Assembly: GCA_964017235.1 (NCBI GenBank)
Contig: OZ024929.1
Coordinates: 162,983,609 to 163,047,608 of the forward strand
Direction: 5' to 3'
DNA length: 64,000 bases
DNA from: Sabellastarte sp. h YS-2021
Lineage: Eukaryota > Annelida > Polychaeta > Sabellida > Sabellidae
In this document: in pieces, positions 36,181-47,884 of the stretch
How the letters are laid out: every line of letters starts with the position of its first letter
Position numbering within the stretch: the stretch's first letter is position 1
Notes under the pieces: model-generated
What the model was told of the DNA's origin: nothing
Seen by the model: the letters and a program-made list of their open reading frames with translations, nothing else
Database searches by the model: none
Program-made: the position numbers and the translations under genes

Positions 36181-37164
36181 TTTCACAGTAAATTGACAGA
36201 GGGTCAACACAAATTGCCGCACTTGTTCTGACTACCAGGATATAATTATCCCCAGCTGTATCTATGGTCAATGCAGCAGCTATAGAATATCACACCAGTG
36301 TAATTATTTTCACATTACATCAGTAGTCTGATTCACCCTATGCAACCTAACAAAATGTAATTAACTGTAACCCAACAAATATGTGCCACTATCAGTGACT
36401 AGTGATTTGACAGTTTACTAAAATAAACTGAAACACTTGCTGAAACAGTTTCTGACACACTGATTCTCACTGACTGATTCTCAGGGGCAAACTTGCAACA
36501 ACAATTTTTTTTTTAACTTAAAAAAAATTTTTTTTTTAATTTAAAAAAAAAATTTGCAGTTGATGGAAAAAGAGTAAAAGAATCAGCTTAATTTATTTTT
36601 ATTTGGAAGTGATTTCCTTCAGGTTCTTTTTAAATTCTAACCTCCAATATCAATGATCAGGGAGACATCAACTTTTCAGTAAGTTTCAGTAAGTTCACCC
36701 CATTTGACATTGAAGCAAGAATCAAAGGTCAAATCAAACCCCATAATAATACTTGTAGGCCATGATTTTCTTTAATTTCTTTACACATTCCTAACCCTTG
36801 AAACCAATACTGAGAGATACAAGAGCTTTACACTAACACCACCCTCTTTGACCTTATAGGCAGAGGTCAAAGGTCAAATCTGACTCTGCTAAAAGGTTTG
36901 CAGTCCATAATTTCCCATAAGTTATTTTCACATTCCAAACCTCTATGTAAAATAAAAGATATAAAGACAAGCTCAAAACATATCCCCCCAGTTTTGTGCA
37001 GGATATCCTAAATCAACCTTTCAGAATGAAAGTACACTAATCTGTTTAAAGGCCAAACTTTTTATCTTAGTGCAAAAAGATTGTATAAAGTTCCCTTTTG
37101 ATGTCTTTAAAGGTGTTACTATGAACAAAACCAACTTTCTGAGGAGATATAAATCATCATCTTC
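36181..37164. other. Upstream of receptor gene; simple sequence and repeat remnant
   Basis: 36505-36554 is a run of alternating T- and A-tracts that can fold on itself. 36660-37010 is a diverged piece of the GTCAAATCTGA/AGTCCATAATTTCC repeat found in the 28299-29028 HINE. No gene seen. Confidence 0.5.
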
Positions 37165-37886
37165 TTGATAGTAAACTCCTGCATAACAAATCCTTTGTCA
37201 AGAGGCGGACAGACTGCCCTGATACTGCTCAATCTCTCGGCAGCATTTGATACAATTGATCATTTTCCACCCTTCATCATTGTCTTCAGACCTGGTTTGG
37301 AATTGGTGGTTCTGCTCTGAAATGGTTCACCTCCTACCTGAGCGCTATCAGTCAATAAAAATTGGTTCTACTCTCTCTGATCTTTTTAAACTCCTGCTTG
37401 GTGTGCCCCAAGGCTCTGTCTTGGGTCCTTTATTATTTTCCCTGTATACAACCCCCCCCCCCCCCCCCCAGTTTGTTATTGGTAGACACAAAGGAGTAAA
37501 ATTTCATTGTTATGGAGATGACACTCAAGTCTATATCCATCTACCAGAGAAGAATTCAACTGCTGCCTTTGAAAAGTTGAACAGGTACCTGGATGATATA
37601 AAGGAGTGGATGTCAGCCAGTAAACTCAAACTTAATCCAGATAAAACTGAGTTTATTGTATTTGGTTCAAAAAGACAGAAGCACACATTGAAAGCATATT
37701 TTCCATCTAAAATCTTTGGTAGTCCTCTCTGCCCTGCTGAGTCGGTCAAGAATCTGGGTGTGGTTCAATTCTGATTTTTCCATGTCCAAACATGTTCAGA
37801 ATGTCTGCAAAAGTTGTTTTGTGCAACTCCGTGATTTTAGACATGTCAGGTGGTTTCTTACTCATGAGGCTTCTGTACTTGTGGCG
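37165..37886 (+). pseudogene. CR1/L2-like LINE RT fragment
   Basis: Translates to RT blocks: LNLSAAFDTIDH (about 37222-37260), GVPQGSVLGPLLFSLYT (37400-37450), then YGDDTQVYIHL (37511 onwards) and KLKLNPDKTEFIVFGS. The usual A of the YADD box is G here. A C18 tract at 37452-37469 and at least one frame shift after 37740 break the frame. Both ends are cut off: the 5' half is absent, and the 3' end runs directly into the satellite at 37887. It is related to the LINE at 56572-58906. Confidence 0.85.
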
Positions 37887-39060
37887 ATATTGGTATTACT
37901 CAGCTATACCATAAGCTACAGGTTTACAACTTTACTATGTGATAGCTGACCCATAAGTAGTTGAATATCCTATTTAAAACAAAATTCTCTAAATGCAATA
38001 GTTTTCAAGTTATAACTGATTTACTCAACTGTGAAAACCACAAAGTAGCTATTGCTCGGTTATTGAATGAGCTACACATCTGCAATTTCACTATGTTATA
38101 GCTAACGGAAAACTAGGTGAATAACATACTATAACATACTAGAAGAAAATACTGTAAATGCAATAGTTTTCAAGTTACAACTGATTTACTAAACAGTGAG
38201 AACCTCAAAGTAGCTATTGCTCAGCTATGCAATGAGCTACAGGTCTGCAATTTTACTATGCTCTTACTAACCAAAAAGTAGGTGAAGAACATATTTTAAG
38301 AAAACATTCTAAATGCAGTAGTTTTCAAGTTGTAACTGATTTACTGAACAGTGAGAACTTCAAAGTAGCTATTACTCAGCTATGCAATGAGCTACAGGTC
38401 TACAATTTTACTGTTATAGCTGACCCAAAAGTAACTGAATAACATATTTATGCAAAATACTGTAAAAGCAATAGTTTTCAAGTTATAACTGATTTACTCA
38501 ACAGGGATAACATCAAAGTAGCTATTACTCAGCTATGGAATGAGCTACACACCTACAATTTCACAATTGACCCAAAAGTATCTGAATAACATATTTATAC
38601 AAAATACTGTAAATGTAATAGTTTTCAAGTTACAACTGATTTACACAACAGTGAGAACCTCAAAATTGCTATTGGTCAGATATGAAATAAGCTACAGTTC
38701 TGTAATTTTTCGATGCTGTAGCTGACCCAAAAGTAGGTGAACAACATATTTAGAGAAAATATTCTAAACGTAATAGTTTTCAAGTTATAACTGATTTACT
38801 CAACAGGGATAACATCAAAGTAGCTATTACTCAGCTATGCAATGAGCTACAGGTCTGCAATTTTATTATGTTATAGCTGACCCAAAAGTATCTGAATCAC
38901 ATATTTATCCAAAACACTGTAAATGTAATAGCTTTTAAGTTACAACTGATTTACTCAAGAGTGAGAAGCTTAAAATAGATATTGCTCAGCTATGAAATAA
39001 GCTACAGGTCTGTAATTATACTATGTTATAGCTGATCCAAAAGTAGCTGAATAAAATATT
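37887..39060. repeat. Tandem satellite, about 156-bp unit
   Basis: Roughly seven units with CTCAGCTATGCAATGAGCTA, CTATGTTATAGCTGACCCAA and AATGCAATAGTTTTCAAGTT. The array resumes at 46799, in the same orientation. The intervening 7.7 kb is two adjacent insertions, a HINE and a DIRS element. Confidence 0.9.
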
Positions 39061-40459
39061 AAAAATAGCCAGTATCGGCAGGCAAGAACCCCAGCCCGCA
39101 GGTACAGGTAAATGGCCAACAACATTGAGATTGTCCGTTGTAAGAAGTATAGAGGACCAACAAGATGTTCATCAAAAGATTCACAGGCCATGATTTCTTA
39201 CAAGTAGTTTTCATATTTTGAAGCCCTAGAAACAATTATAAGGGAGATATAAGGCCTTTTTGACATGATCACCTTCCTATTTGGTATTAATGATGTGATA
39301 AGGGGGCCATTTTGTTTCCCAAACAAGGACACAATTACTCTGACACAAGCTTTCATGTCCATTTACATTTTGTGCAAATCTGATGAAGCTAGCTGCATTA
39401 TTTTAGGTTACAGAAAATAGTAAAGATTTTAGAATAAACTTTAAGACCCCAAAATTTTAAGTGTTGCCATGGCAACAGTTGTTGCCAGATAATCCCAAAA
39501 ACCTAATCAGCTCTAGATTCTCTTTAGGTAAACATATCCCGAAAAATTGGTGAAAATCCATGCAGGGGTTAAGGTTGTGGCACACCCACAAACTTTAAGA
39601 CCTGAAAATCTTAAAAGTGTTGCCATGGCAACAGTTGTTACTAGATACCCCAAAACCTAATCAGCTCTGGATCCACTTGGGGTAAAAATCCCCTGAAAAT
39701 TTGGTGAAAATCCGTGGAGGGGTTTAGTCTGTGGAACACCAACAAACTTTAAGACCCGAAAACCTTAAAAGTGTTGCCATGGCAACAGTTACCAGATATC
39801 CCCCAAAACCTAATCAGCTCTAGATCCTCTTGGGGTAAACATCCCCTAAAAATTTGGTGAAAATCTGTGCAGGGGTTTAGGCTGTGGAACACCCACAAAC
39901 TTTAAGACCCGAAAATCTTAAAAGTGTTGCCATGGCAACAGTTGTTACCAGATACTAGGGGTGTTGCGGTAGCGATTTTTTCCTTCCGGTTTCACGTCTA
40001 GTGCTTCCCGGTCGGTTACCGGTTAACCGTCTCTTATTTAAGAAAACATGAGAACCAAATAGTTTCCATACTGTAAAACAGGAATTCTAACATAACACAG
40101 ATGTGTCCTCGATTCTGATTGGCTAAAAGACGAAATATATGGTATCTGTGAATTATCGCTCATTATGGCTGTTGTTTTACAGTAAAAAGCAAATAAAAGT
40201 GGATTATGACATTTATTTTGTATGTAAGGTTAGTAAAATTTCTTTATATTCAAGTGTAAGCGGAAAACCGTTAGCTGAACTTTATGACGGTTTACAGTAA
40301 TTTATTTACCGTACCGACGATACCGGTACTACCGCAACACCCCTACCAGATACCCTCCAAAACGTAATCAGCTCTACACCATCTTGGGGTAAACATACCC
40401 TGAAAATTTGGTGAAAATCTGTGCAGGGGTTTAGGCTGTGGAACAACCACTGGGGTTAA
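39061..40459 (-). mobile_element. HINE family G inserted in the satellite
   Basis: Low end near 39061: GCCAGTATCGGC then GAACCCCAGCCCGC. High end: CACTGGGGTTAAAA at 40448-40461, part of the AACCCC ... GGGGTT palindrome. The interior is four to five repeats of 'GTGTTGCCATGGCAACAGTT' plus 'CCTAATCAGCTCTAGATCC' plus 'GAAAATTTGGTGAAAATC'. The interior is interrupted by the hAT-type MITE at 39956-40345. Confidence 0.65.
39956..40345. mobile_element. hAT-type MITE with exact 8-bp target duplication
   Basis: Terminal inverted repeats TAGGGGTGTTGCGGTAG and CTACCGCAACACCCCTA bound a 390-bp element. CCAGATAC directly precedes (39948-39955) and follows (40346-40353) it. An 8-bp duplication with such TIRs is characteristic of the hAT superfamily. 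A run of GGTTACCGGTTAACCG near 40014 adds internal palindromes. There is no coding capacity. It sits inside an array unit of the family G HINE. Confidence 0.93.
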
Positions 40460-40462
40460 AAA

Positions 40463-40662
40463 CAAAATTGAAAATTTTAATTACTTAAATGTAGCTTTTA
40501 TAAGCTACAAGCTTACCATGTGGGACTCAATGCTGTACTCGGATGGCCACAAGGCATCATGGCCAACGTCTAAGAAAAATAGACATTTATAGTTGGCCGT
40601 AGCCTCTAGTTGTTGTCACATGATAACTTCTGACCAATCGCCCTACTTTCTCGTTGAAATTT
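40463..40662. repeat. DIRS left inverted terminal repeat
   Basis: GCTTACCATGTGGGACTCAA, GTACTCGGATGGCCACAAGG and CCCTACTTTCTCGTTG occur here, and in reverse complement at 46625-46798. The outermost about 45 bases differ between the two ends, as in DIRS1-like elements. Confidence 0.9.
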
Positions 40663-40715
40663 TCTAAAACCTACCCCTCAGCTGTAAACAGCAGGGAGGC
40701 AGGGTGGGACTCTTC

Positions 40716-40820
40716 TGAGTCCCACATGGTAAGCTTGTAGCTTAAAAAAGCTACATTTAAGTAATTAAAATTTTCAATTTTATTACGCTACAATAGCTTA
40801 CCATGTGGGACTCAATGCTG
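40716..40820. repeat. DIRS internal complementary region
   Basis: The first part (about 40716-40782) is the reverse complement of the left outer end. The second part (from TTTTATTACGC) is the reverse complement of the right outer end. The fused order is what circular-intermediate models of DIRS replication require. Confidence 0.9.
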
Positions 40821-41255
40821 AATCCAATCGCCCGGTGGCGGGATTGCAGCTGAGACTGGAAGGTATGTCAATTTCTATTAGATTTAAAGTAATATATATA
40901 TTAGAAATAGTGTTAGAAATACCAGTCTGAGTCCCATTTACAGTGCCCCAATCCCGAAGACCCCCAAGTCCCAAAAACCTAAATAGAATGGAAGACAGTG
41001 CTAAAACTGTCTAGATGTTTTGACTGTAGGACGGAAGTGCAGCAGTGCTCACTTAGAAGTCTAAGGGTCCCTAGGGGCCCTTCATGAGTGAAAGACCAGC
41101 CTGATGGTTGGGATTCTCATAAAATTTTTTGCCACCTGAATATGAGATTAATGACAACTTAATAAGTCCTTAATACAAATTACTTTGATAAACTAAAAAA
41201 CAAAATGACCTTACCCGTAACATTTTGAAGGTAAAAGAATACCTAGATCCTGGGA

Positions 41256-42864
41256 TTAGACTCCTGAAGACTTGGTTGTAGCGGATGTGCCCCCCCCCCC
41301 CTTTTTCTTCCGAGGACAACTGGTCTGAGGGGAAGGATCTAGGACTTGTGCCGCCACCACGGGTCCCAGATACATATTGTTGTTGTTGTCTGACCAAGAA
41401 AGGTCTTTTAGGTTAAAATTTGTAAATGTGTTGTGAGCTTTCCAGTGACAGGCTTGCATGATTTGGTCCACCGATACCCCACCATAGAAGGCCTTAGAGG
41501 CCGCGAAGGCCCGGATGTCATGCGCTTTAACTTGGACCAAGTCCAAGGCTTGTTGGTCTGCTTGTTTATAACAAAGTAGGATGGTTTGTTTCAACCAGGA
41601 AGAGAAAGTAGCGGGTCTGATGTCTGAGGTATGTCCTTTCTTGAAGGAGATGAAAAGGAGGGAACGAGACCCTCTCAGGTCTTTGGTTCGATCCAAATAG
41701 TACCTCAGGGCCCGCACCGGACACAGGGTCCTGTCTTCTTTGAATTGTCTATCTACAATGGTAGTCAAAGTAGGAATAGTCACCGGAGACACACTTTGAG
41801 AACCTTCTCTTGCTAGTTGGTTTTTGGCTATGAAATCAGAAGAAGGGAACAAGGCGACCTTTTCCCATTGGCCTAGATTAGATACTTTGTTTGCGATCCA
41901 GGCATGGATTTCGCTGCGGCGCTTGCCGGAGGCCAAAGCTAGCAAGAAAGCAGTTTTGAGGGTAAGATGTTTGAGGTCTGTGTCTTTCATAGGCTCAAAG
42001 GGTGCTGTTGTGAGCTCATTGACAACAACAGAAAGGTTCCACTTAGGAAGATTTCTGGAACTTTTTGGACGATCCCTGTGGAAACTGGAGAGTAACCTAT
42101 GAAGGTCTGCATTGTGTGCAATATGGTGGGCCGTTGGGCCCAAAGTGTCAACGATTGCAGTCCTGTAACCATCAATGGTCGAGGGGTGCCTGTTTAGGTC
42201 TTGGTACAGGTACATGAAAAAAATCTGAGATTTGTTTCACAGATGGAGTGGAGAAGTCCACCGAATTTTCTCTGCACCATTTTTCAAATAGGGCCCACTT
42301 TGACTTGTAGATGGTCCTTGTTGATGATCGCTGAGGAGCAGCAATTCTCTCTGCCACCTCCATAGAGAAGCCTTGTTCTTGGAGTTGTCCGCTCCTAGAC
42401 ACCAGGCGTGGAGGTTGAGCTGTTGTGGGTTGATGTGGAACACATACTTGTGGGACTGTTTGAGTAGGGTCGTTGACACTGGGAGTTGCAGTGGGATCTC
42501 TGTTGAGAGCTGCACTAGGTCCCAAAACCAGGGCATCCCTGGCCAGCCTGGGGCTATTACGATGATCAGGCAATGGCATTGCTTGATCTTTTGGATCATC
42601 TTGTGAAGCAGAGCCGTAGGAGGGTAAGCATAGGCAATGAGACTCGTCCAGCTTATGTTCAGAGCATCTATGTCCCAAGCCTTTGGGTCTGGGACAGGAG
42701 ATACGTACAGTGGAAGTTTGTGGTTCAGATGAGTGGCAAATAAGTCTACATGAGGTGTGAACTACTTTTGGCAGATCTGTTTGAATACCTACAGATGTAG
42801 TGACCATTCTGTTGACTGCACTTGGTTTGACCGGGATAGAGGGTCGGCCATCACATTCAGGCAC
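41256..42864 (-). pseudogene. DIRS tyrosine recombinase, frame-shifted, catalytic Tyr lost
   Basis: The N-terminal part is 42864-42172. A one-base expansion of a T run near 42220 moves the rest (42215-41256, starting MYLYQDLNRHPST) to another frame. Catalytic landmarks: first Arg in ALASGKRRSEIHAW, the HxxR in AHDIRAFAAS, and the C-terminal block CHWKAHNTFTNFNLKD. In DIRS recombinases this last block normally reads FYL(R/K)D; here the codon is AAC, giving Asn in place of the nucleophilic Tyr. A C12 run near the end encodes KKKGGGG. It overlaps the RT-RNase H frame over 42237-42864. Confidence 0.9.
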
Positions 42865-44249
42865 CCTGGAATGTGTCTATCTTTCAATGTTATGTGATAG
42901 TGATGGCACCAGGTCATAATCTTCCACAGGAGAGCACACATCTCTGCTGAGTGAGTTCCTCCTTGTTTGTTGATGTAGGCTACCACTGTTGAGGTGTCCG
43001 TTGCAACTAGCACTGTTTGGTTTTGGCACTGGTCCTTGAAGTTTCGAAGGGCCAGTGAGACCGCCTTCAATTCTAGAACGTTTATGTGTAGCCTTTTTTC
43101 CCGATCTGACCACAGACCCTTGGTAGAAGTTTGATCTAAGTGAGCGCCCCAACCTTCGTTTGAGACGTCAGTAAAGAGTTGGATACTGTGGTCTTTGGGA
43201 TGAAGGTCTGCACCTTTCATCACGTTTGAGGGATTTTGCCACCAGTCTAGGTGGGCTGCAATGGCTTCTGTTCAAGGAAGGAGGCTGTCCAACGACTGAG
43301 GATATCTCCAGTGCTCCTTGAGATGAAACTGAAAGGGTCTCATGTGAAGGCGTCCCTCCGGGACCATTTTCTCCATTGAGGCAAGCAACCCAATTAGAGA
43401 CATCAAACATCTTGCAGTCAAAACATGTTTTGACTTGAGTCTTAGGATCAAATCCTGAAGTTTGAGCCATCTCTCTTGAGTGGGTTTTACAAGGGCTGAA
43501 TCTAGATGGTATTCGTAGCCCACGAACGAAAACACTTGAGTAGGTTTCAGTTCTGGGCTTCCTCCTGAGACTGGGACCTGATCAGCCAGTCGTCCAGGTA
43601 TTGGTGAAGTCTGAGTCCTCTGGAGAGGGCCATTAGTTTCACTTCCTTTACAATCATTGTAAAGACCTGGGGGGCTGTGGCTAGTCCGAATGGGAGGGAG
43701 GTGAACTGGAACACCTGTGACTTGTAGCAAAACCTTAGGTATTTCCTTGAGTTTGGATGGATGGGGATGTGCAGGTAAGCGTCTGACAGATCTATCGACG
43801 ATACCCATTCCCTGGAATCAGGGAGGTCCTGATGGACTCTGGAGTTTCCATTTTGAACTTTTCTACATGTAGAAAAGTGTTGAGCCTGCTTAGGTCTATG
43901 ACTGGCCTCCACATTGGTGAGGCTTGGGTACTAGGAACAGGCGACTGTAAAACCAGAGAGATTTTACATATTCCACCCTTTCGATTGCATTCTTTGACAG
44001 AAGAGACTGGATACAAGTAGCCAGGGCTTGGTCTTTTTGACGGGCCTTGTACTCTGACAGGATCAGAGGGAATCTGACCAAATTTGGCTTTGAAAGGAAT
44101 GGCAGTACGTAGCCATTGGTGATAATGTTTAACACGTTTGAAGAATAGTTGTTTGTTTGCCAGTCTCTTCTGAAAGAACAGAGGCAACCTCCTACTGGTG
44201 GACTGAGGGAGGCTTTTAAGGAGTCATTTGGGGGAAGGGGTTTCCACAC
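42237..44249 (-). pseudogene. DIRS reverse transcriptase-RNase H, broken
   Basis: RT blocks in order: LWFYSRLFLVPKP (about 43940), WRPVIDLSRLN, SIDLSDAYLHIPIHP, LPFGLATAPQVF, YLDDWLIRS (catalytic DD). Then RNase H: LFTDVSNEGWGAHL, LELKAVSLAL, VATDTSTVVAYINKQGG, IPGCLNVMADPLSR, and the C-terminal VDLFATHLNHKLPLY region typical of DIRS. Breaks: frame shifts near 43915, 43815 and 43555; in-frame stops at 43272 (a TGA where CGA would fit), 42789 and about 42762. It starts overlapping the gag end by about 34 bases. Confidence 0.92.
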
Positions 44250-46410
44250 CCTCGTCCCCTGTGATGGGGTCGAAAACGACCCCTGGAGCCTCTGAAGTTC
44301 GGTTTCCCCTTTCCTGAGGAAAACGATTGGTTACTGCTTTGTGAGGAGTTGCCCCCATAGGGGCGTTTCCTGTGGGAGCTTCTTCTCTTGTTGTGGGGAT
44401 CACGAAAGGGCTTATGTTGATAGGGTGCGGAACCCTGAGAGTCTTTAGAGGTGCCTTTTTTGAGGAGGAAGTCTTCACCTTCATTCACAAGTTGAGACTG
44501 GAACAAGGAGGGGTCCCAAAAGGACGAGTTCCTGAGTTCTTGGCGTCTCGTTTCCCCCAATAGTGGTTTTAAGAGGGTCATTTCGGCTTCGCGCCTAAGC
44601 AAGCCGGTGTTACCCATAGAATATAGTTCCCTCTGGAGTATATGGGCTAGGGATTTGCAGAGGCATGTAAGGGCCCTGTGTTGAATAAGAACTGTCTTAT
44701 TCCAAAAATCCAGGTACTCACAGACTTCCTCATATCCACGCTTTGCTGCTTTATCCGGATTGGCACCTTTCTGGATCTGTGTCTTAATCTTGACAGTTGA
44801 CTTAATGCTATGTTGACACTTCTCAAGGGAAGCATTGCAAGAAGATGAAGTTTTAGCAAAGGCAGCGGTGAAATTGAGGGTTGAGATATTTTGTCTAGCC
44901 TGATGCTCCAATTCATTAAGAATTGGTAGGGGGACCTTGCCCATAGGGGCCCCAGAGGGTTTAGGAGTAATACAGATTTTGGCGAAATCCGTATTCAACT
45001 CCTGATATTTGTCCTGATAACAGGGCTGTCCCACCCTGTACCACTTAGAAGTGGATGGAGGAGGCTTGATGTATTTGCCCTCAGGTAAATTAGCAGCGTT
45101 AAAGTCATGTTGAAATTTATCAAAGGCGTCCTTGATAACTGAGCTAAATGGAAGTATAGAGGAAGGACCTCCAGGTCTGAGCTCTTGACGACCTTTCTCA
45201 TCGTCCAGACCCATGACTGAAGTTGAGGACCTAGGCATAGACTCCCTGGGGTCAGGGAGGGAAAGAATGCGCCTAAAAGTGTCGACCTCTTCAGCGTACT
45301 GTGAGGGAATGTCAGACAGAGCTACTTCCCTATAATAAGGGATGTCTGGGTCATGTTGAGGGAGGTCTTGATCAGGAACAGCCCCTGAGGGCTGAGCTCC
45401 AGAGGGCTTAGAAGACCTGTGTCTGGCTACAGAGGACTGATCCTCCTCTGAGGAAGATGACACATATCTGGACCTTGATTTGTGTTCACTCTTATCAGAG
45501 TGCTTTTTAGGTTTAGTAGATCGGATCCGAGGTTCATCGGATTCCTCATTAGATTGATCCGAGGCAGACCAGGATTCAATTTCATGCCTACTGCGCGAGT
45601 GGCAATGCTTTTTGGCTTTATCCAAGACCTTCTTGGAAGGAAACTCAGTTGTAGCAACATTCTGATCCAATGTATCATGAGGGTCAGGTCCGAGACGTGG
45701 AGGAAGTGCTGGACCATAGTCCACATCCATATGCTAGGTTTGAATAGTAGTTCTATGTCTCGGAGGGGGTAGGGCCAGATTAACAGCAGTACGTGAAGAT
45801 GTACCAGGTTTGGAAGCAGAAACCGAGGTCTGATCCACCTCGGTTTGCTTTTTAGTAGTCATCTCCTCTCGGAGCGACTGAAAAGCTTCCAACATGGATG
45901 CCTGGAAGGAACCCATTTGCTGCTATAAATGAATATTTAAAGAATTTCCCAGGGATTTTTCGAGATTTGTTTCAATTTTTTGTTGCAAGGCAGTACCTGG
46001 GGTGGGTGGGACAGTTTTGGCTGGTGTTTTAAGTGATAAAGAACTGAAGGGTAGGGGCTGAGGACGGGGGGTGAGGTAAAAAGATTGTCAGCAGCACTCT
46101 CAAGGTCTGCATTTGAACCAGTGAAAGAATCCCCGTCGCCTTCGCCCAAAGGATCAAGTTCATCATCTTTTGCATTAGAAGCGTCCACCTTTTGTTTCTT
46201 TAAGTAGCGTTTCCTGTGTTGAATTTTTTTCATTTGGTCATCTGTGAAAGATGCACAGATATCGCAGGGCGCTTCAAAGGTGACACAGGGGTCATCACTC
46301 TTGCCAGATTCCCTACAAGTAGGGCAATAGTTGTGTAAATCAAAGGAAAAACAAAAATGGCGGCATTTTTGTGCTCTCGGTTTGACTTTATTCGTTTGAT
46401 GGATCGACAT
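44216..46410 (-). pseudogene. DIRS gag-like ORF1, broken
   Basis: The N-terminus at 46410 (MSIHQTNKVKPRAQKC) carries a cysteine-rich segment, CPTCRE ... PCDIC, usual for DIRS ORF1. A frame shift near 45990 is followed by an in-frame TAG near 45922 and another TAG at 45734. The 504-codon stretch 45730-44216 is then open. It has an acidic/Ser-rich region, a central predicted helical segment and a basic Gly/Arg tail (RGSRGRFRPHHRGRG), fitting nucleic-acid binding in a particle. The original product would be about 730 residues. Confidence 0.85.
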
Positions 46411-46619
46411 TTTAAACGCAATAAAAGACGTAGAAAATAAAGGGCCTGAACCGAGGAAAACTCAAAACACGCGAAACAAGAAATATACTTATCCTGTCAA
46501 AATAAAAATTTTACAGAATAATCCATGATATATAATAAAAGAAATAACCAAAAATGAACCTCCAACAATACGTAAAAGCTGAGAAATAAATGAAAATATA
46601 TGTATATTTACAAACAGCT

Positions 46620-46798
46620 ACCACTTCAACGTGGCCAACGAGAAAGTAGGGCGATTAGTCAGAAGTTATCATGTGACGACAACTAGAGGCTAAGGCCAAC
46701 TATAAATGTCTATTTTTCTTAGACATTGGCCATGATGCCTTGTGGCCATCCGAGTACAGCATTGCGTCCCACATGGTAAGCTATTGTAGCGTAATAAA
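46620..46798. repeat. DIRS right inverted terminal repeat
   Basis: Reverse complement of the left repeat with few mismatches (GTCCCACATGGTAAGC near 46777). It contains the promoter side of the element, since gag starts just inside it. Confidence 0.9.
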
Positions 46799-47575
46799 AT
46801 ACTGTAACTGCAATAGTTTTGAAGTTACAACTGATTTACTCAACAGTGATAACATCAAAGTAGCTATTACTCAGCTATGGAAAGAGCTACATGTCTGCAA
46901 TTTTACTATGTTATAGCTGACCCAAAAATAGATGACTAACATATATACACAAATTACTGTAAATACACTAGGTTTCAAGTTATGACTGATTTACTCAACA
47001 GGGATAACATCAAAGTAGCTATTACTCAACTATGGAATGAGCTACACCTCTACAATTTCACTATGTTATAGCTGATGCAAAAGTATCTAAATAACATATT
47101 TATCCAAAATACTGTAAATGTAATCGTTTTCAAGTTACAACTGATTTACTCAACAGTGATAACATCAAAGTAGATATTACTCAGCTATGCAATGAGCTAC
47201 AGGTTTGCAATTTTACTATGCTCTAGCTGATCCAAAATTAACTGAATGACAGATTTATGCAAAATACTGTAAATGCAATAGTTTTTAAGTTACAACTGAT
47301 TTACTCAACAGTAAGAACCTCAAAATAGCTATTGCTCATCTATAAAATAAGCTACAGGTCTGCAGTTTTACTATGTTATAGCTGATCCCAAAGTAGGTGA
47401 ATAAGATATTTAAAGAAAATATTCTAAATGCAATTGTTTTGAACTTACAACTGATTTACTCAACAGTGATAACATTAAAGCAGCTATTACTCAGCTATGG
47501 AAAGAGCTACAGGTCTCCAATTTTACTATGTTATAGCTGACCCAAAATTAGCTGAATAACATATTCCAAATGAAT
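46799..47575. repeat. Satellite array, continuation of 37887-39060
   Basis: Five units with the same phase and orientation as the array left of the insertions, starting ATACTGTAACTGCAATAG. Its first bases complete the unit cut at about 39060. Confidence 0.9.
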
Positions 47576-47884
47576 AACATATTCCTATGTGGCCTATTAT
47601 GCGATACATGTGCAGTAGACCACTGGTAATTGCAATTACTGTGCCCAGCTGTCAGTGTGGTGGGGCAAGATATGGGGGGAGGACTGAAACAAAGCTAACT
47701 GTTAATTGTTCCTGAATTAATAGTACTAATGTAAAATTCTGTCAGAGTCTATTTCAAATACCTCATTTATAAAGCATAATTGTTTAACTAACTTCATTAT
47801 ATTAATTTACATTTCAACTAAATCAAACTTTGAAATCCAACAATACAAATAAAATTTTAATTGTGCCTAGACCAAATAAAATTT
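47576..47884. other. No gene seen
   Basis: Short unassigned sequence between the satellite and the palindrome cluster. Confidence 0.35.

Larger units (their letters stand above)
40463..46798 (-). mobile_element. DIRS-type retrotransposon, complete but degenerate
   Basis: About 6.3 kb, transcribed on the minus strand. Order: right inverted terminal repeat, gag, RT-RNase H, tyrosine recombinase overlapping out of frame, internal complementary region, left inverted terminal repeat. The ICR fuses the reverse complements of both ends. The ends share AAAA, and there is no target duplication. Insertion is at the edge of a HINE inside a satellite. All three genes carry frame shifts or stops, and the recombinase tyrosine is replaced, so this copy is inactive. 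Confidence 0.93.
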
